A DNA stretch of 22,131 bases from Perkinsus marinus ATCC 50983 (lineage: Eukaryota > Perkinsozoa > Perkinsida > Perkinsidae). Below, piece by piece: positions 1-10,327 of the stretch; the first letter of the stretch is position 1, and every line of letters starts with the position of its first letter. A program made the position numbers and the translations under genes. The DNA is taken from the NCBI RefSeq assembly GCF_000006405.1, contig NW_003213976.1, forward strand, positions 10,409-32,539, in the 5' to 3' direction. A model generated the notes under the pieces. The model saw only the letters and a list, made by a program, of their open reading frames with translations. It did no database searches and was not told where the DNA came from.

Positions 1-83
1 TCGATAATCATCATTTACTAAGCACTGTATAACACTATTCCTTATTATAACATCATATACAACATACAGCACATGTAGGATTA

Positions 84-2285
84 CTACTGAAGAACATAAT
101 TACTAGGTAGGATATTCCTATCTACAACATTGTCCACACAGAGTGCTGGTGGAGGATCCACCACTTCACATAAATATCCATAATCCACTTTATCTACAGT
201 ATTCCTGATATAAGATTATTATTATTATAGTAGGTTCAACATCATGATGATGATGACTATTAATATTACTTCTTGGTAAACTTCTTTGCTAATAGATCCA
301 TATCTTCCTCACTAAGACTATCATCAAATCTCAGCAGTCCAACGAGCACCTAGTATACTACTACCACTATGAAGCAGTAGTAGTTATATGATCATTAATA
401 GTATACTACCCTTTTAAATTGTGATACACTAACAGTGTGTGTAGCACATTTATCAAAGTTGATAAATTGAGGTTTCAATGGGATCCTTAACTGCTTTATC
501 CTGATGATGATGATAACAATGGATGATAGTACTATGTCTATTGCTATCACCTTGCAATAATATGTCTTTCAATACTCTCGATCACTGTCATTTCCTCCTT
601 ACTCAATTGTCTACTATTATTATCATTACTACCTCTAGTAGGACTAGTCTTTAATGATCCTAATAACAATTATAATGCTAATACTAGAGGAGATAGTAGT
701 AGTAGTAGTACCAGGCATTGAAGGTTGGAAAGTGAGATCATCAATAACACGATTATTAGTGAATATTACATCTACATCATTACATAGTGCTACATACCTC
801 ACATTAAGAGCCCTGAAGACAGCAATAATGAGGAGGTGCGTGTGGTAGTAGTATGTTATCACGTACTTACCCGTCCTCACTATATGATGAGTACTGTTGT
901 AAAAGCTTATCCATTTCACCTTGTGATAAGTTTAATCCTAGTAGAGTAAAGACGTATAAGACATTAGCTGAATAGTGATGATAATGATGATAATAACATT
1001 ATTATACGGATCACCTGCATTGCATATCCCCTTATTAAGAGGATCAAAATCCTTAAAATACTCTTTCATCCTAAGCCTTCTTTCAAGTACCTATCTCAAG
1101 AGTATACCCAACAACATCATCAAGACGACTATCCTTTACTTTAGTTTGGATAACCTCTATAACAGGTGAACTATCTGATGATGTTGTCGTTGATGATGAA
1201 TACATGCTCTTCTTAGGTAATGCTGTATTCATCATATCTGTGTGACATGATGATGATGATGATAGTGGTATTACCATGATGATGATCCTTACTACTAGTA
1301 GGACTAAACGGCTGGATAACAGCAGCAGCAGCAGCTTGGATATCTTCCCTCAATGCCTTGTAGTTAATCATCTCACAGTCGTTAGTAAGATGAGAGTAAC
1401 TACTACTACTCATCGTCTCCTACTAGTATCCATAACACTACCGTTTGAGTAATATATCCTTCTCATCCTTAGTAAGAGCTCCATATAATGGGAAGTTCCG
1501 CAAGAATTGTGTAGTAGTAACACTACCAGTATTATGATGATCAAAGACCTCAAACCTAATACAACTGCTACTGGTGATGACCTCAATAATAATCCTACTG
1601 GTAGTTTAAGGAGAATCCTCGAGTGGAGCATAAGAATCCTAGTCTATATAGTACCCTAATTAGATCAGCATCAGCATACCTACACATGTATTACCAGACT
1701 ATTGTTATTCAGAGTCTTGTTACTCATCATCATAATAATAGTAGTAGTGTTGTTGTTGTTACCTTTTCTCATCAAGGTCGGTGATAGTAGTAGTAGTGAT
1801 ATGATCATGTTTTTCTTCACCAATAGTACTACCTGGTTGTGGTATCTCTACTGTTGGATACTTCTCTAAGTGCTTATATAAACAGAATACTTTATTTACA
1901 TCATCACAGAAATTAGCATAATGTATCATACCATTCTGCACTTGATAGTATTGTGCCAAGAGTTCATAAGCCTGATCATATTAATAATATCATCATCGCT
2001 GAGCCTATTAATGCTTTTACTACTACTACCTCTTTATGTGTATATGAGAGATGATGATGATGATGATCTTAAGATGGTATCGAGTACTCTAATAAACTGA
2101 GTCGAAGTGATAATCTTATGTTTATATGGATCAAAGTCAGCGAATGCCTCGTCAATACGTAACCCTAACAACATCAAGTGTTATAATCATACATATTTGT
2201 TGGTAGCATTATTACGTCTCTCGAATACATATCTTTGTATCTTCTTTATAATCTCTTGTATAACACTATTCTTTACTTCTGACAT
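84..2285 (-). CDS. Modular EF-hand-like protein, four repeated units
   Basis: Splicing short GT...AG introns by eye gives about 460 residues from ATG at 2285 (MSEVKNSVIQEII) to TAG at 84. The protein repeats one unit four times. Each unit has a basic helix, an EF-hand-like loop, and a second half ending in a Y-x-x-[FL]-C/R-x-x-[VI] motif. The four loop motifs are DFDPYKHKIITSTQF, VFDHHNTGSVTTTQF, DFDPLNKGICNAA and NFDKCATHTVSVSQF. The second halves include GMIHYANFCDDVNKVF, EMINYKALREDI, NVRYVALCNDVDVIF and DKVDYGYLCEVVDP. The loops keep D at position 1 but lack several calcium ligands, so binding is uncertain. Long EF-hand proteins of this pattern are common in protists; the function is unknown to me. 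The first unit has a splicing problem (see findings). The gene is divergent from eS24 across the 29-bp repeat array. Confidence 0.72.
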
Positions 2286-2294
2286 TATATAAAA

Positions 2295-2594
2295 AGGTGT
2301 ATACAACTATAATCATTATAAAGAGGTGTATACAACTATAATCATTATAAAGAGGTGTATACAACTATAATCATTATAAAGAGGTGTATACAACTATAAT
2401 CATTATAAAGAGGTGTATACAACTATAATCATTATAAAGAGGTGTATACAACTATAATCATCTGGAGAGGTGTATACAACTATAATCATTATAAAGAGGT
2501 GTATACAACTATAATCATTATAAAGAGGTGTATACAACTATAATCATTATAAAGAGGTATATACAACTATAATCATTATAAAGAGGTGTATACT
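2295..2594. repeat. 29-bp minisatellite, about 10 copies
   Basis: Copies begin at 2295, 2324, 2353, 2382, 2411, 2440, 2468, 2497, 2526 and 2555, with a partial copy at 2584. The period is 29 bp except for one 28-bp step near 2460, where ATTATAAAG is replaced by ATCTGGAG. Each unit holds the palindrome GTATAC and most hold the TATA-like ATTATAAAG. Copies are nearly identical, suggesting recent expansion or homogenisation. The array starts 10 bp upstream of the EF-hand gene's ATG and ends about 220 bp before the eS24 ATG, so it lies in a divergent promoter. Confidence 0.95.
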
Positions 2595-2811
2595 ATAGTC
2601 ACCATCCCTAGGTATGGAGTTGCTCATGTATATTGTGATATATCACCTAGGAAAACTACAACGAATCTGCTCTAGTACCCCATGGATACCTTAGCCGAGA
2701 CTGCAATATTCTTGGTGCGCTACAATCTCGCTACGCCCAAGTGATCGATTATGAAATAGCGTGGCGTCTCGTTGGCTCCGCAGCCCCTCCCACGAGTACG
2801 CATCAGTCGGT
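2595..2811 (+). promoter_or_regulatory. Upstream region and 5' leader of eS24
   Basis: About 215 bp of non-repetitive sequence with no open frame, more GC-rich in its 3' half (roughly 2700-2811) than the flanking DNA. It carries a spaced inverted repeat, CCTAGGT near 2608 and ACCTAGG near 2645. No TATA box or known transcription motif was recognised, so promoter status rests on position alone. Confidence 0.4.
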
Positions 2812-3287
2812 ATGGCCGAGTTCACCGTCCGAACCAGGAAGTTCATTACGAACCCTTTGCTAGGTCGCAAGCAATTTGTAATAATAGTGTTAGAAGAATG
2901 ATGTAATAGTTATAATAATGATTAGGTTGTTGACGTCCTACACCCCGGTGTTGGTAGTGTCTCTAAGAAGGATCTTGCTGATAGTCTAGCTAAGATGTAG
3001 TATCATTATTCTCCTCCTTATTATTATTTTATTGTAGGTATAAGGTTAAGGATGCTCGTGTTATCAGCTTATTCGGTTTCAAGACCCAATTTGGTGGTGG
3101 ACGCTCTACTGGTTTTGGTCTTATCTATGATACTGTTGAAAAGGCTCAAGCCTTTGAACCTAAGCATAGACTACGTCGTCATGGTCTTGCTCCTGAGTTC
3201 CAAGCTAAGCGTAGATCTTATAAGGAATTGAAGAACAAGTGTAAGAAGGTCCGTGGTACTGCTAAGTCCAAGCTTCGTTCTAAATAA
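2812..3287 (+). CDS. RPS24: Small-subunit ribosomal protein eS24
   Basis: Three exons (2812-2877, 2926-2996, 3038-3287) join in frame to 128 residues, close to the usual 130-135 for this family. The start MAEFTVRTRKFITNPLLGRK matches the eS24 N-terminus. The middle reads VVDVLHPG and LAKMYKVKDARVISLFGFKT, and the C-terminal half carries FGGGRSTGFGLIYD, EPKHRLRRHGL and KKVRGTAKSK. Introns are 48 and 41 nt with GT...AG borders. The second donor must be GTAGTA at 2997: using the GT three bases later would create a stop. eS24 is part of the 40S subunit and is needed for pre-18S rRNA maturation. The 29-bp array lies upstream. Confidence 0.96.
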
Positions 3288-3399
3288 GGAGTTGCTTACT
3301 ACTACTACCTGGAACATCATCAATAGGATATGCCCTCGTTACCGACTATATCATATTAATGTTGTGTTGTAATTATTAGCTAGTAGTAGATATATTACA

Positions 3400-4934
3400 A
3401 TGTCGTCTGTTGAAGAAGAGGAGAATAATAATGATATCATCAAACCACGTAAGGATAATGATGATGTAACTTCGCAGCCTAAGTCTAATGGAGATGATGA
3501 GGGGTCCTTAGAAGGGTATCCTGGAATCCCACCACAAGGTAAGTTATTCATAATGAGAGCTAATCTAGTAGTAGACATCATCATCATCAGGAGGAGTAGT
3601 GGTTGATGATATGGATAAAGTACCAGCCGGAGAAGTAGGGCGTAGTGTATTAGATAGTTATTACTATTATGGGCTTATTAGAGTCATATGTCACAAAAGG
3701 GTGAAGATAGATTAGGAGAAGAGGATGGTAGTGGGTGTATAGATGATGATAACAAGAAGGGAATGATAACTAAAGGGGAGCACACTCGTATACGTCATTA
3801 TGTGGATGATCTACTTAATACCGTAATACTAGTATATCGGATCCACAGGCTGCTTGTGGTTATTGATATAGATTAATATACTACGTACTGAGTTAATAAC
3901 CCCTGATGGTGGCGGTGGCGTGTCAGCATCTATACATGGACATATAACCCATTTACATACTACTCTGCAGGAGCTACACCCCCTAATAGTAATAGTCACA
4001 TCAATTGTGTGTTTACAGACGCTAGTCTTACTCAGAATACTACTCATGTTGGAAATGCGAGCATAATGCATGGTAAGAGTCTATACTTCACCTCCTATTA
4101 TTAATCATCATCAGATGACCATGATGATACTCATGAGGAGATACAACAAGAAGAAGAGGAGAAGGATGACGAGGAGGAGGAGGAAGAGGAAACGTATCTA
4201 CTGTATCATATACACTAATTACAGTTATCAACTTATACAGGACAATCACCATGCATAACAAGGAAGAGGTAGAGGAGAAGGGTGATGATGATGATGGTAT
4301 AGAGGAATTGAGGCGTGTACGACGGCAGATAAGGTAGTTGGAGTATTAGTACTACTACTTACTATAGGGGATATGATAATGAGAAGGAAAGGTACTTATT
4401 TGGAGGGGTATTGGCTGCAACATCATTACCTACTAATACTGATATCAACGTATCATCACAACAACAACATGGTTTAACAACACAGGTAGTTGGACTGATG
4501 TTGATGATTATATTTGTATACTTCATTATTATCCTCAGTACCCTCCCCCTACTACTACTGCTCAACAATATTACTACCGTAAGAGTATGGATGATACGAA
4601 GTTGTTGTTGTTGTTATTGGATGATGATACGATAGATACTACTCCAGATGATGATGATGATGAGAAGTACAACGACCATCATTACCAGCTACCGACTAAA
4701 CGTCTTAAAGAAGGAAGTAAGAGTCGTAATAGAGACTGTAACAGAGGAGTACCTGAGGTGGTTGTTGGATTGGGAACAACTGGATTGAATAATAACGATG
4801 ATCATGATAATGATGATGATGGTGAAATGTTGAAGAATAATAAAGATGATGAAGATTGGGCACATGAAATAGTTAAGTCGAGTCTATTACCTCACAATAG
4901 ATGGCAATTCAATAATAGATCATCCAACACATAA
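3400..4934 (+). CDS. Acidic low-complexity protein, not recognised
   Basis: A continuous model starts at MSSVEEEENNN and ends NNRSSNT-TAA at 4934, with about seven introns that all keep frame. Segments in order: an acidic N-terminus; GYPGIPPQ; GEHTRIRHYVDDLLNT followed by INILRTELITPDGGG; a strongly acidic stretch rich in D/E around 4100-4190; the basic helix IEELRRVRRQIRGYDNEKER leading to YLFGGVLAATSLPTN; YPPPTTTAQQYYYRKSMDD; and a D-rich tail. No signal peptide or clear membrane helix. The paired basic/acidic helices could be a short coiled coil or binding surface, but I recognise no family. Much of the bias comes from GAT/GAG repeats. Existence as a gene is supported by intron borders keeping the frame open; function is unknown. 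Confidence 0.6.
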
Positions 4935-5838
4935 TATGCATACTATAAAAAACTCATAATCACGATACTCATAATAAATACATACAAATATTGAATATAA
5001 CTACTATTTCCATATCATCATCATGTTCACTACTAGCATCATGCTTTAGATGTTGTTGACCATATCAACTGCTACTATCGAGTTGAGTACTCAATAATAA
5101 TAGTACTTAATAACAGTTAACAAGGGACTGTACCGATTAACAAAGATTACGGATCTCCCACAACTACTCGTGCCATAGTAGCATTGGATCTGCCGTCTCT
5201 GAGGTCCTCATCATTGATACTAACATGGCAATGTTGAGGCTAGCGGCTATACCGAATAACAACAACATTAGTCCTGTTTACATGTAGACGCCAGAGATGG
5301 TGTGTGTTCACCCGTTTATAAACATGGTACAATATGTGGGCTGTATAGATGAGGTCCAAGAGATCCTTCTACTCTAGTGATGAACTATTCTATCATCACT
5401 CCTCAATACGTCACATCCTGGTATAGCCGTAGATTGTGTTTCCCAGAGTCAACTCTACCTCTCTTTGTTGCTTAGATCATAATAACAGATAATGGAATTG
5501 TTGAGGTTAATAACCCTGTGAGATGATTTGTGTTGGAGTTACTAATACTTAAGTGTTGAAGCTTAATGATCAGAGTCCATATGGCTCATACACGCGAAGA
5601 GGGATGTTAACTAATCGAGATAAGACGGAGGCATTATGACAATATCTCTTTATATTGGAATTGGGCAAATACCATCTTGTATTCTATGTATTGGTGGTCG
5701 TAAGACGGGTGATACATCTTATACCCCTACTTATAACACAATAATAAAGGATGTAATGGATAAGGGTAGATTTATATCCATTGTATTAGTAGTATTAGTT
5801 ATCATCCATCAGAAACAAGAAGTTATCTTATCTATTGT
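4935..5838. other. Gene-free stretch between convergent genes
   Basis: This lies between the 3' ends of the acidic-protein gene (+) and the next gene (-). No conserved protein was found. One frame at 5636-5869 has a protein-like piece (IGQIPSCILCIGGRKTGDTS, then YTPTYNTIIKDVMDKG), but a stop lies just upstream and no exons could be attached. The stretch has fewer trinucleotide repeats than introns around it. It could be decayed sequence or long untranslated regions. Confidence 0.5.
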
Positions 5839-7081
5839 CTACTGCGATGTACTACCTCCCATGGCCTGAGATAATGTATAATAGTGATCATAGTGATGTA
5901 GGGGTGTAATATATACCTGATCCATCAACTTGGTCATGGTCTCCTGCATCTTTATATTAATATTAGCAAACTGTTGACTAACAGATAGCTGAGCATGATT
6001 TAACATAACTGCACTCTCAATATCATCCGAGGAGACAGAGAACCTTAAATAATAACAATAATAATACAATAATCATAACCACTAATATTAATATATTACT
6101 TATTCTCTACTGCACTACCAACAATAGCCTGGGCCGCGATAGTAACGGTCTTCATATCAAACTTAGCACGGACCTAACATGTGATTGATGGCAATAATAG
6201 GATGATACATATGTTACTGTTACTACTACCGATTCAGGCATAGCAGAGAACTCTGTTACAATACGATCCAATTGTTGTAGCATGAATTCATGGATAGATA
6301 TTATCTGCTTAACCGATAATTGTTTGGTAGGTTGAGGACCGCCCTCAGGTATCTTGCCGCCCATGATCTCAACGATACATTCACGGATCTCTGATGATTA
6401 GTATGATAAGTCTATATTATTATAACAGGAACATCACTTACGAGGATCATTTTGTTCCCTATCCAACAACTGATCGAATTCCATCATACTAAGTCCATAT
6501 CTGCAAATATTATTATAATAAATAGAGACTATGATTAGTATACTACGTCTCGAGAGGATCCTTAGGTTGGACAGCTTGAACCTTATTGTAAACGTTTTGG
6601 AACTGCATAGCCTCATCATCCCCCTTAGCCTGGGCATCGGCTAAGTCCCGAGTGAGGACCTATATATGTAATTCTATAAACAAGGAGGAAAAGGAGGAGG
6701 AGGAGGAGGAACATATGACCACCTTCATTGTTTGTTTCATCTCATCCTGGGAAGCGAGAATAGCCTTCATAATCTCAAGGACTTGTGCTTTAGATATCTA
6801 TAATACTAATGATGATGATTACAAGTAGTAGTAGCATGTACCTTATCAATATCAACCTTAGTGCTCTTACTAGTAGTACTAGTAGTAGTAGCCTTGTGTG
6901 GTGGTGTTGTAGATTCCTGTCCTCCTTCCTCTCTAAAGAGATAATAAAGGCCAACACCAGCAACAGCAGCTACTCCTGCTCCAATGAACACCTATCATAA
7001 TAATAATCAACATAAAGTGACTTTTCACATTACTTTTGTTAAAGTGGAGAGTGACGAGGAATTGGATGCAGAGTCAGACAT
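5839..7081 (-). CDS. Protein of unknown function with N-terminal membrane segment
   Basis: Nine exons join in frame to about 277 residues, from MSDSASNSSSLSTLTK (ATG at 7081) to AMGGSTSQ-TAG. Residues about 17-35 (VFIGAGVAAVAGVGLYYLF) form one hydrophobic segment, followed by a Ser/Thr/Lys linker. The rest is mostly helical: SKAQVLEIMKAILASQDEMK, YGLSMMEFDQLLDREQNDP, IRECIVEIMGGKIPEG, SVKQIISIHEFMLQQLDRIV, FDMKTVTIAAQAIVGSAVEN and INIKMQETMTKLMDQ. The topology suggests a tail on one side of an organelle or endomembrane. The helical body looks conserved and resembles protist proteins of unknown function, but that is memory, not a search result. Same strand as FCF1, with 170 bp between them. 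Confidence 0.75.
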
Positions 7082-7115
7082 CTATTTGGATGATTCAACC
7101 TATACCAATTAACAT

Positions 7116-7245
7116 GCCCGCCAGTAGCAGTCAGTATCGATCACTTGGGCGGGCGCGCTTACTACCACACGATAAGCGCACGCCCTGAGGCACTTATACA
7201 CTACAAACTGTTGAGCAAGAAACGTAAGGTAATGGTCGTTTCTTG
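7116..7245. other. Cluster of three perfect-stem hairpins
   Basis: GCCCGCC (7116-7122) pairs with GGCGGGC (7148-7154). GCGCTTA (7155-7161), immediately adjacent, pairs with TAAGCGC (7173-7179). CAAGAAACG (7216-7224) pairs with CGTTTCTTG (7237-7245). The first two stems abut and could stack. The third begins 7 nt beyond the FCF1 stop codon on the minus strand. The block is far more GC-rich than its surroundings. It could be a 3'-UTR structure of FCF1, a leader element of the next gene, or a small RNA gene. No snoRNA boxes could be assigned. Confidence 0.5.
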
Positions 7246-7251
7246 TCGTTA

Positions 7252-8165
7252 TTACTTCTTCTTCTTCTTGGATGCTAGTATGGACTTGTTAAGTGGTACC
7301 TGAGCATTACTATAATATTATTAGTATGGTAGTAGTAGTAATACTGCTGATATGCTCTCTGGCATCCTCTCTACTGCATACTTCCCACGTTGGACTCTGA
7401 TTATTGGTACACCAGGTATCTATTATAATAATTACTTATATCCTACTTACTATTATTACTACCTTCCTTAATCTACGTCTTAGATCTCTATCATTAGTAG
7501 CTACTATATAGCATCTATGTTGTTGTACTCTTGTAACTAGACAATCATCAGCATAAGTACCACTATGATCACAAGTAAGTCTAGTAAATCGAGGATCCTT
7601 AGCCAATCGTAATGCCAACCTACAATATCATCAACTAGAGGTATAGATGATAGTGGTAGTAATAATACCTATAACGATGTCCTAACTTCTCCATTTCTGC
7701 AATAACACAATCAGTAACACATGGTACTGCCTTAGCTAATAAACAGTCCATAAGAGCCTGCATTGGATCTAGCTTATTCTGTATAGAGAAATTAAAGAAG
7801 TTGGTATCAACCAGGACCTACTAATAATGGTACATGTTGTTATTGAGTTATAGACATTACTTGATAGGGAGGTTTGAGGTTATTATTAGCTTGGAAGAAC
7901 ATAGCTGACGATACTCTAGGTACTATTCTGATAATAATAATCATAGTGTAATAGTATAGTTATGGTAGATTATTATGATCACATATCTTTATTATCCTGC
8001 TTCATCTTTGCTTGCTTCTCCATTCCAACAGTCTTCTTACTAAAACAAATAACATATAAGTCTACTACCATCACTCTAGAGTACTACTTACACTAGACGA
8101 GTATCATTAGGATTAATCAACTTCTTAGCTACTGCCACCTTACGAGTCTTCTTAGCCTTACCCAT
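7252..8165 (-). CDS. FCF1: rRNA-processing PIN nuclease FCF1/UTP24
   Basis: Seven exons give about 208 residues (the family is usually about 190-200). The start [18 protein letters not shown] matches the family's basic N-terminus. The PIN domain follows: [92 protein letters not shown] and [20 protein letters not shown]. Candidate metal-binding acids are the D of LVDTNF, the E of IAEME, the D pair in YADDC and the D of TNDRD, so the active site looks intact. The protein ends in five lysines and TAA at 7252. FCF1/UTP24 acts in the nucleolar SSU processome, cutting pre-18S rRNA. All six introns are GT...AG; the last one must use the AG next to GTACCACTT, since an earlier AG leads straight into a stop. 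Confidence 0.95.
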
Positions 8166-9057
8166 AGGAACAGATATTTATACTACAAGTAAAATGGTAT
8201 GTATATGTAACACAACGACGATGAGAGCACTATATAGATAGGATCATGATTGATAACGTATACACCCAGTAATACCCATGATACTCAGGCTTACACTACA
8301 GCGACATAATATACTAGACAGTATACTGGAGTTTGATGGAGCCTATGATGAAGACCATCATGATCATGATGAATACTACTACTAGCCCATCATCCTACAG
8401 CGCTGGGTCATCTAATACGGTTAATAGGCCATGGTCTATGTTAGACGCACGTAGGTTGATTATGAATTATCAGTACACTGAGTAATAAGACTCTAGTAGT
8501 ATACCCTTATGGGTATTAGTAACTACTACTGGTGGTAACACATCCATCCTAATGATACCATTTAGTTGTCACATACCCCTACCTACCAAAGCCCAGTTCT
8601 CATCATATTACTGTATAGGATAGGGCGATATCTCACTTCTAGAGTGTCTCTGGATGATGACGAGCATCACATATCCGTCACATATACCCTATAGTAAAGG
8701 TTAATGATATCGCAACGGTAGCAGTAGTAATAATACCGAGCAGTAACATCCTGATTCACCCCCCTCACTGAAGATAATGGTAGTATAGCACCATATGGCA
8801 TCGTAATAAGGGTTTACACGACGATAATGGAGTAGAACTAGAGTAATATCTGTCGATATAGGGATAACCTAGTACCTCTATTAATGGGTCTAATATACGA
8901 TGGATATTACCTAACACTGTAAACCCTACTATGGACATGAGAGGATAGGTAGATATCCTTCTCAATAGTACAATAGAACCTTGTTGTTACCCTACTGGTG
9001 ACATGTATAACATTCGAGTAGTAGGGACACAAGAGGCACACCTTACAACTCAATAAA
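8166..9057. other. Gene-free stretch upstream of FCF1
   Basis: No exon chain could be built on either strand. It should contain the FCF1 promoter. A minus-strand frame at 8765-8965 (TVLGNIHRILDPLIEVLGYP) is the most protein-like piece but stands alone. A small perfect hairpin, ATACCC-TTAT-GGGTAT, lies near 8500. Otherwise nothing recognisable. Confidence 0.45.
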
Positions 9058-9114
9058 CTATACTACATGTCGTACTGGACACCATGGATGCCAACGAATT
9101 GGGAAGATTTTAAA

Positions 9115-9255
9115 GCCGAATTGGAGGACCTCCAGGACCTTGCATAGGTGGGGTTCTTGGACGTCTACCCGCTGGCGGATCATTAGAGCTGAGCAGTAAC
9201 GCTGGGAAAGCATCCAAGTCGCCTTGAGAATACGTAGGGTGTGGCATTTTAGGAT
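9115..9255 (-). CDS. Possible 46-residue proline-rich ORF
   Basis: On the minus strand an ATG at about 9252 in AAAATGCC context opens MPHPTYSQGDLDAFPALLLS, then SNDPPAGRRPRTPPMQGPGG and PPIRL, ending at TAA. It is free of the trinucleotide repeats that make most chance ORFs here, and its composition is protein-like. The frame is open further upstream to about 9310 without a clear start. It could be the last exon of a spliced gene whose other exons I did not find, or chance. No family recognised. Confidence 0.25.
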
Positions 9256-9309
9256 GAATATAAATAAAAGTGTCAAGTATATGGCTAGGAAGTAACGAAA
9301 ATAGAATCA

Positions 9310-9700
9310 AAAACGTAGGGTTTCAACTTCCGCGACCAAACCGCATTGGGTTCGGAGACTAAGGTTAGCGAGGCAAAAGAGTAAGAAATAATGAGGCGGG
9401 AGGCGTAAGATGCTAGTACTACCTCCGGAGCTACCTTATGGCCCGTTGGGGTTACAAAAGTGCCCTTGTGAAATGACCGTGAGGAGGAGGAGGTGAACCT
9501 GGCGTCCTCAAGGTGCCTCCTTAAGGTAAGGCACCGTCCTTTACCTTAGATCCTGAGGCCTGGTGACAAGAAAGCCTAACCGCCCTAAGGGAGGGAGATC
9601 GAAAGACATATTACGATTCTCGCCCGCCTTATGGAGGCTTGTGGGATAAGCAGCTCCAGAGGTGATACCGGGTTCGATTCCCACACCTGTCATTGACCAA
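9310..9700 (+). ncRNA. Candidate structured RNA with Pol III B-box match
   Basis: A GC-rich island, free of GTA/ATC repeats, in AT-rich DNA. Three good stems are visible. GCCTC 9515-9519 pairs with GAGGC 9555-9559 and encloses AAGGTAAGG 9523-9531 pairing with CCTTTACCTT 9538-9547 (one bulge). GAGATCG 9595-9601 pairs with CGATTCTC 9614-9621 (one bulge). GTGGGA 9641-9646 can pair with TCCCAC 9679-9684. GGTTCGATTCC at 9671-9681 matches the Pol III B-box/T-arm consensus exactly. No complete tRNA can be folded around it, no T-run terminator follows closely, and no SRP, RNase P or snRNA signature was recognised. Strand is set by the B-box only. Confidence 0.3.
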
Positions 9701-9833
9701 ATCTCTTGTATAATTCCATATTGGTTACTACATAATGAGTTGAGTTACATAAGTAACCCCTATCTCCTGCCCGTAGGAAGACAATCCATTATCATTATTA
9801 TTGTTACCAGAGTAAGTTGTTGTTAGCAAGAAT

Positions 9834-10113
9834 GGATGGTATCGGTATACAACAAGGAATACTCTTTGTAAGGGACAAGATGATGCCAAACTATGATGAC
9901 ACTACATACCACCATCATCATCGTCATGATGATAATCCTATTGCACAAGTAAGGTTACCTTCTAGTAGTACTCACCATTCGAATATGATTATGTAATATC
10001 AATAGAGTATAGATCTGCATATTAGGATCAGGTAGATTGTAGCATAATATTTCATGGTAGTAAAGATATGATGATGATGAACCATTGGTATTAGATATGG
10101 TGTATAATAAAGT
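9834..10113 (+). CDS. Possible small spliced ORF, about 51 residues
   Basis: An ATG at about 9832-9834 opens MDGIGIQQGILFVRDKMMPN, YDDTTYHHHHRHDDNPIAQ, then a GTAAGG donor. A possible acceptor at TATCAATAG continues SIDLHIRI, and another short exon would end RYGV-TAA. The first part is not repeat-derived and the donor is strong, but no family is recognised and the intron choices are weak. It could also be a leader of the Sec1/Munc18 gene downstream. Confidence 0.2.
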
Positions 10114-10139
10114 GGGAGAGGTGTACTCATAAAGAGCTG

Positions 10140-10140
<1 letters not shown>

Positions 10141-10200
<60 letters not shown>
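10141..10200. repeat. (TAG)20 microsatellite
   Basis: A perfect run of twenty TAG units about 130 bp upstream of the Sec1/Munc18 start codon. It is the longest pure example of the repeat that also fills many introns in the window. Confidence 0.98.
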
Positions 10201-10202
<2 letters not shown>

Positions 10203-10327
10203 ATGAGTCGCTAATAATAGGATCTAGTATTCGAAGTCATTGTTCATACCAGTATGGAGAGTATGATCGATCATAGTGATAGTATATGTGTTGTTAATAG
10301 TAACAGATTTATTGTTACTCATTAATC

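Noticed and set aside
644-1631. Several short minus-strand ORFs as separate small genes
   Set aside because: They are exon-plus-intron read-throughs of the EF-hand gene; splicing GT...AG introns joins them into one protein.
2295-2594. CRISPR-like array of 29-bp repeats
   Set aside because: The copies are directly adjacent with no unique spacers, and the genome is eukaryotic; it is a minisatellite.
8860-8880. TAGGGATAAC string resembling a homing endonuclease site
   Set aside because: Only the first ten bases match, which is expected by chance, and no endonuclease gene is present.
9080-9430. Group I intron (GTTCGGAGACTA resembling a core element)
   Set aside because: The matching partner strand and the other core elements are not convincing, and there is no rRNA context.
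9625-9690. tRNA gene around the GGTTCGATTCC motif
   Set aside because: No 7-bp acceptor stem, anticodon arm or proper T-stem can be formed; only the B-box-like string fits.
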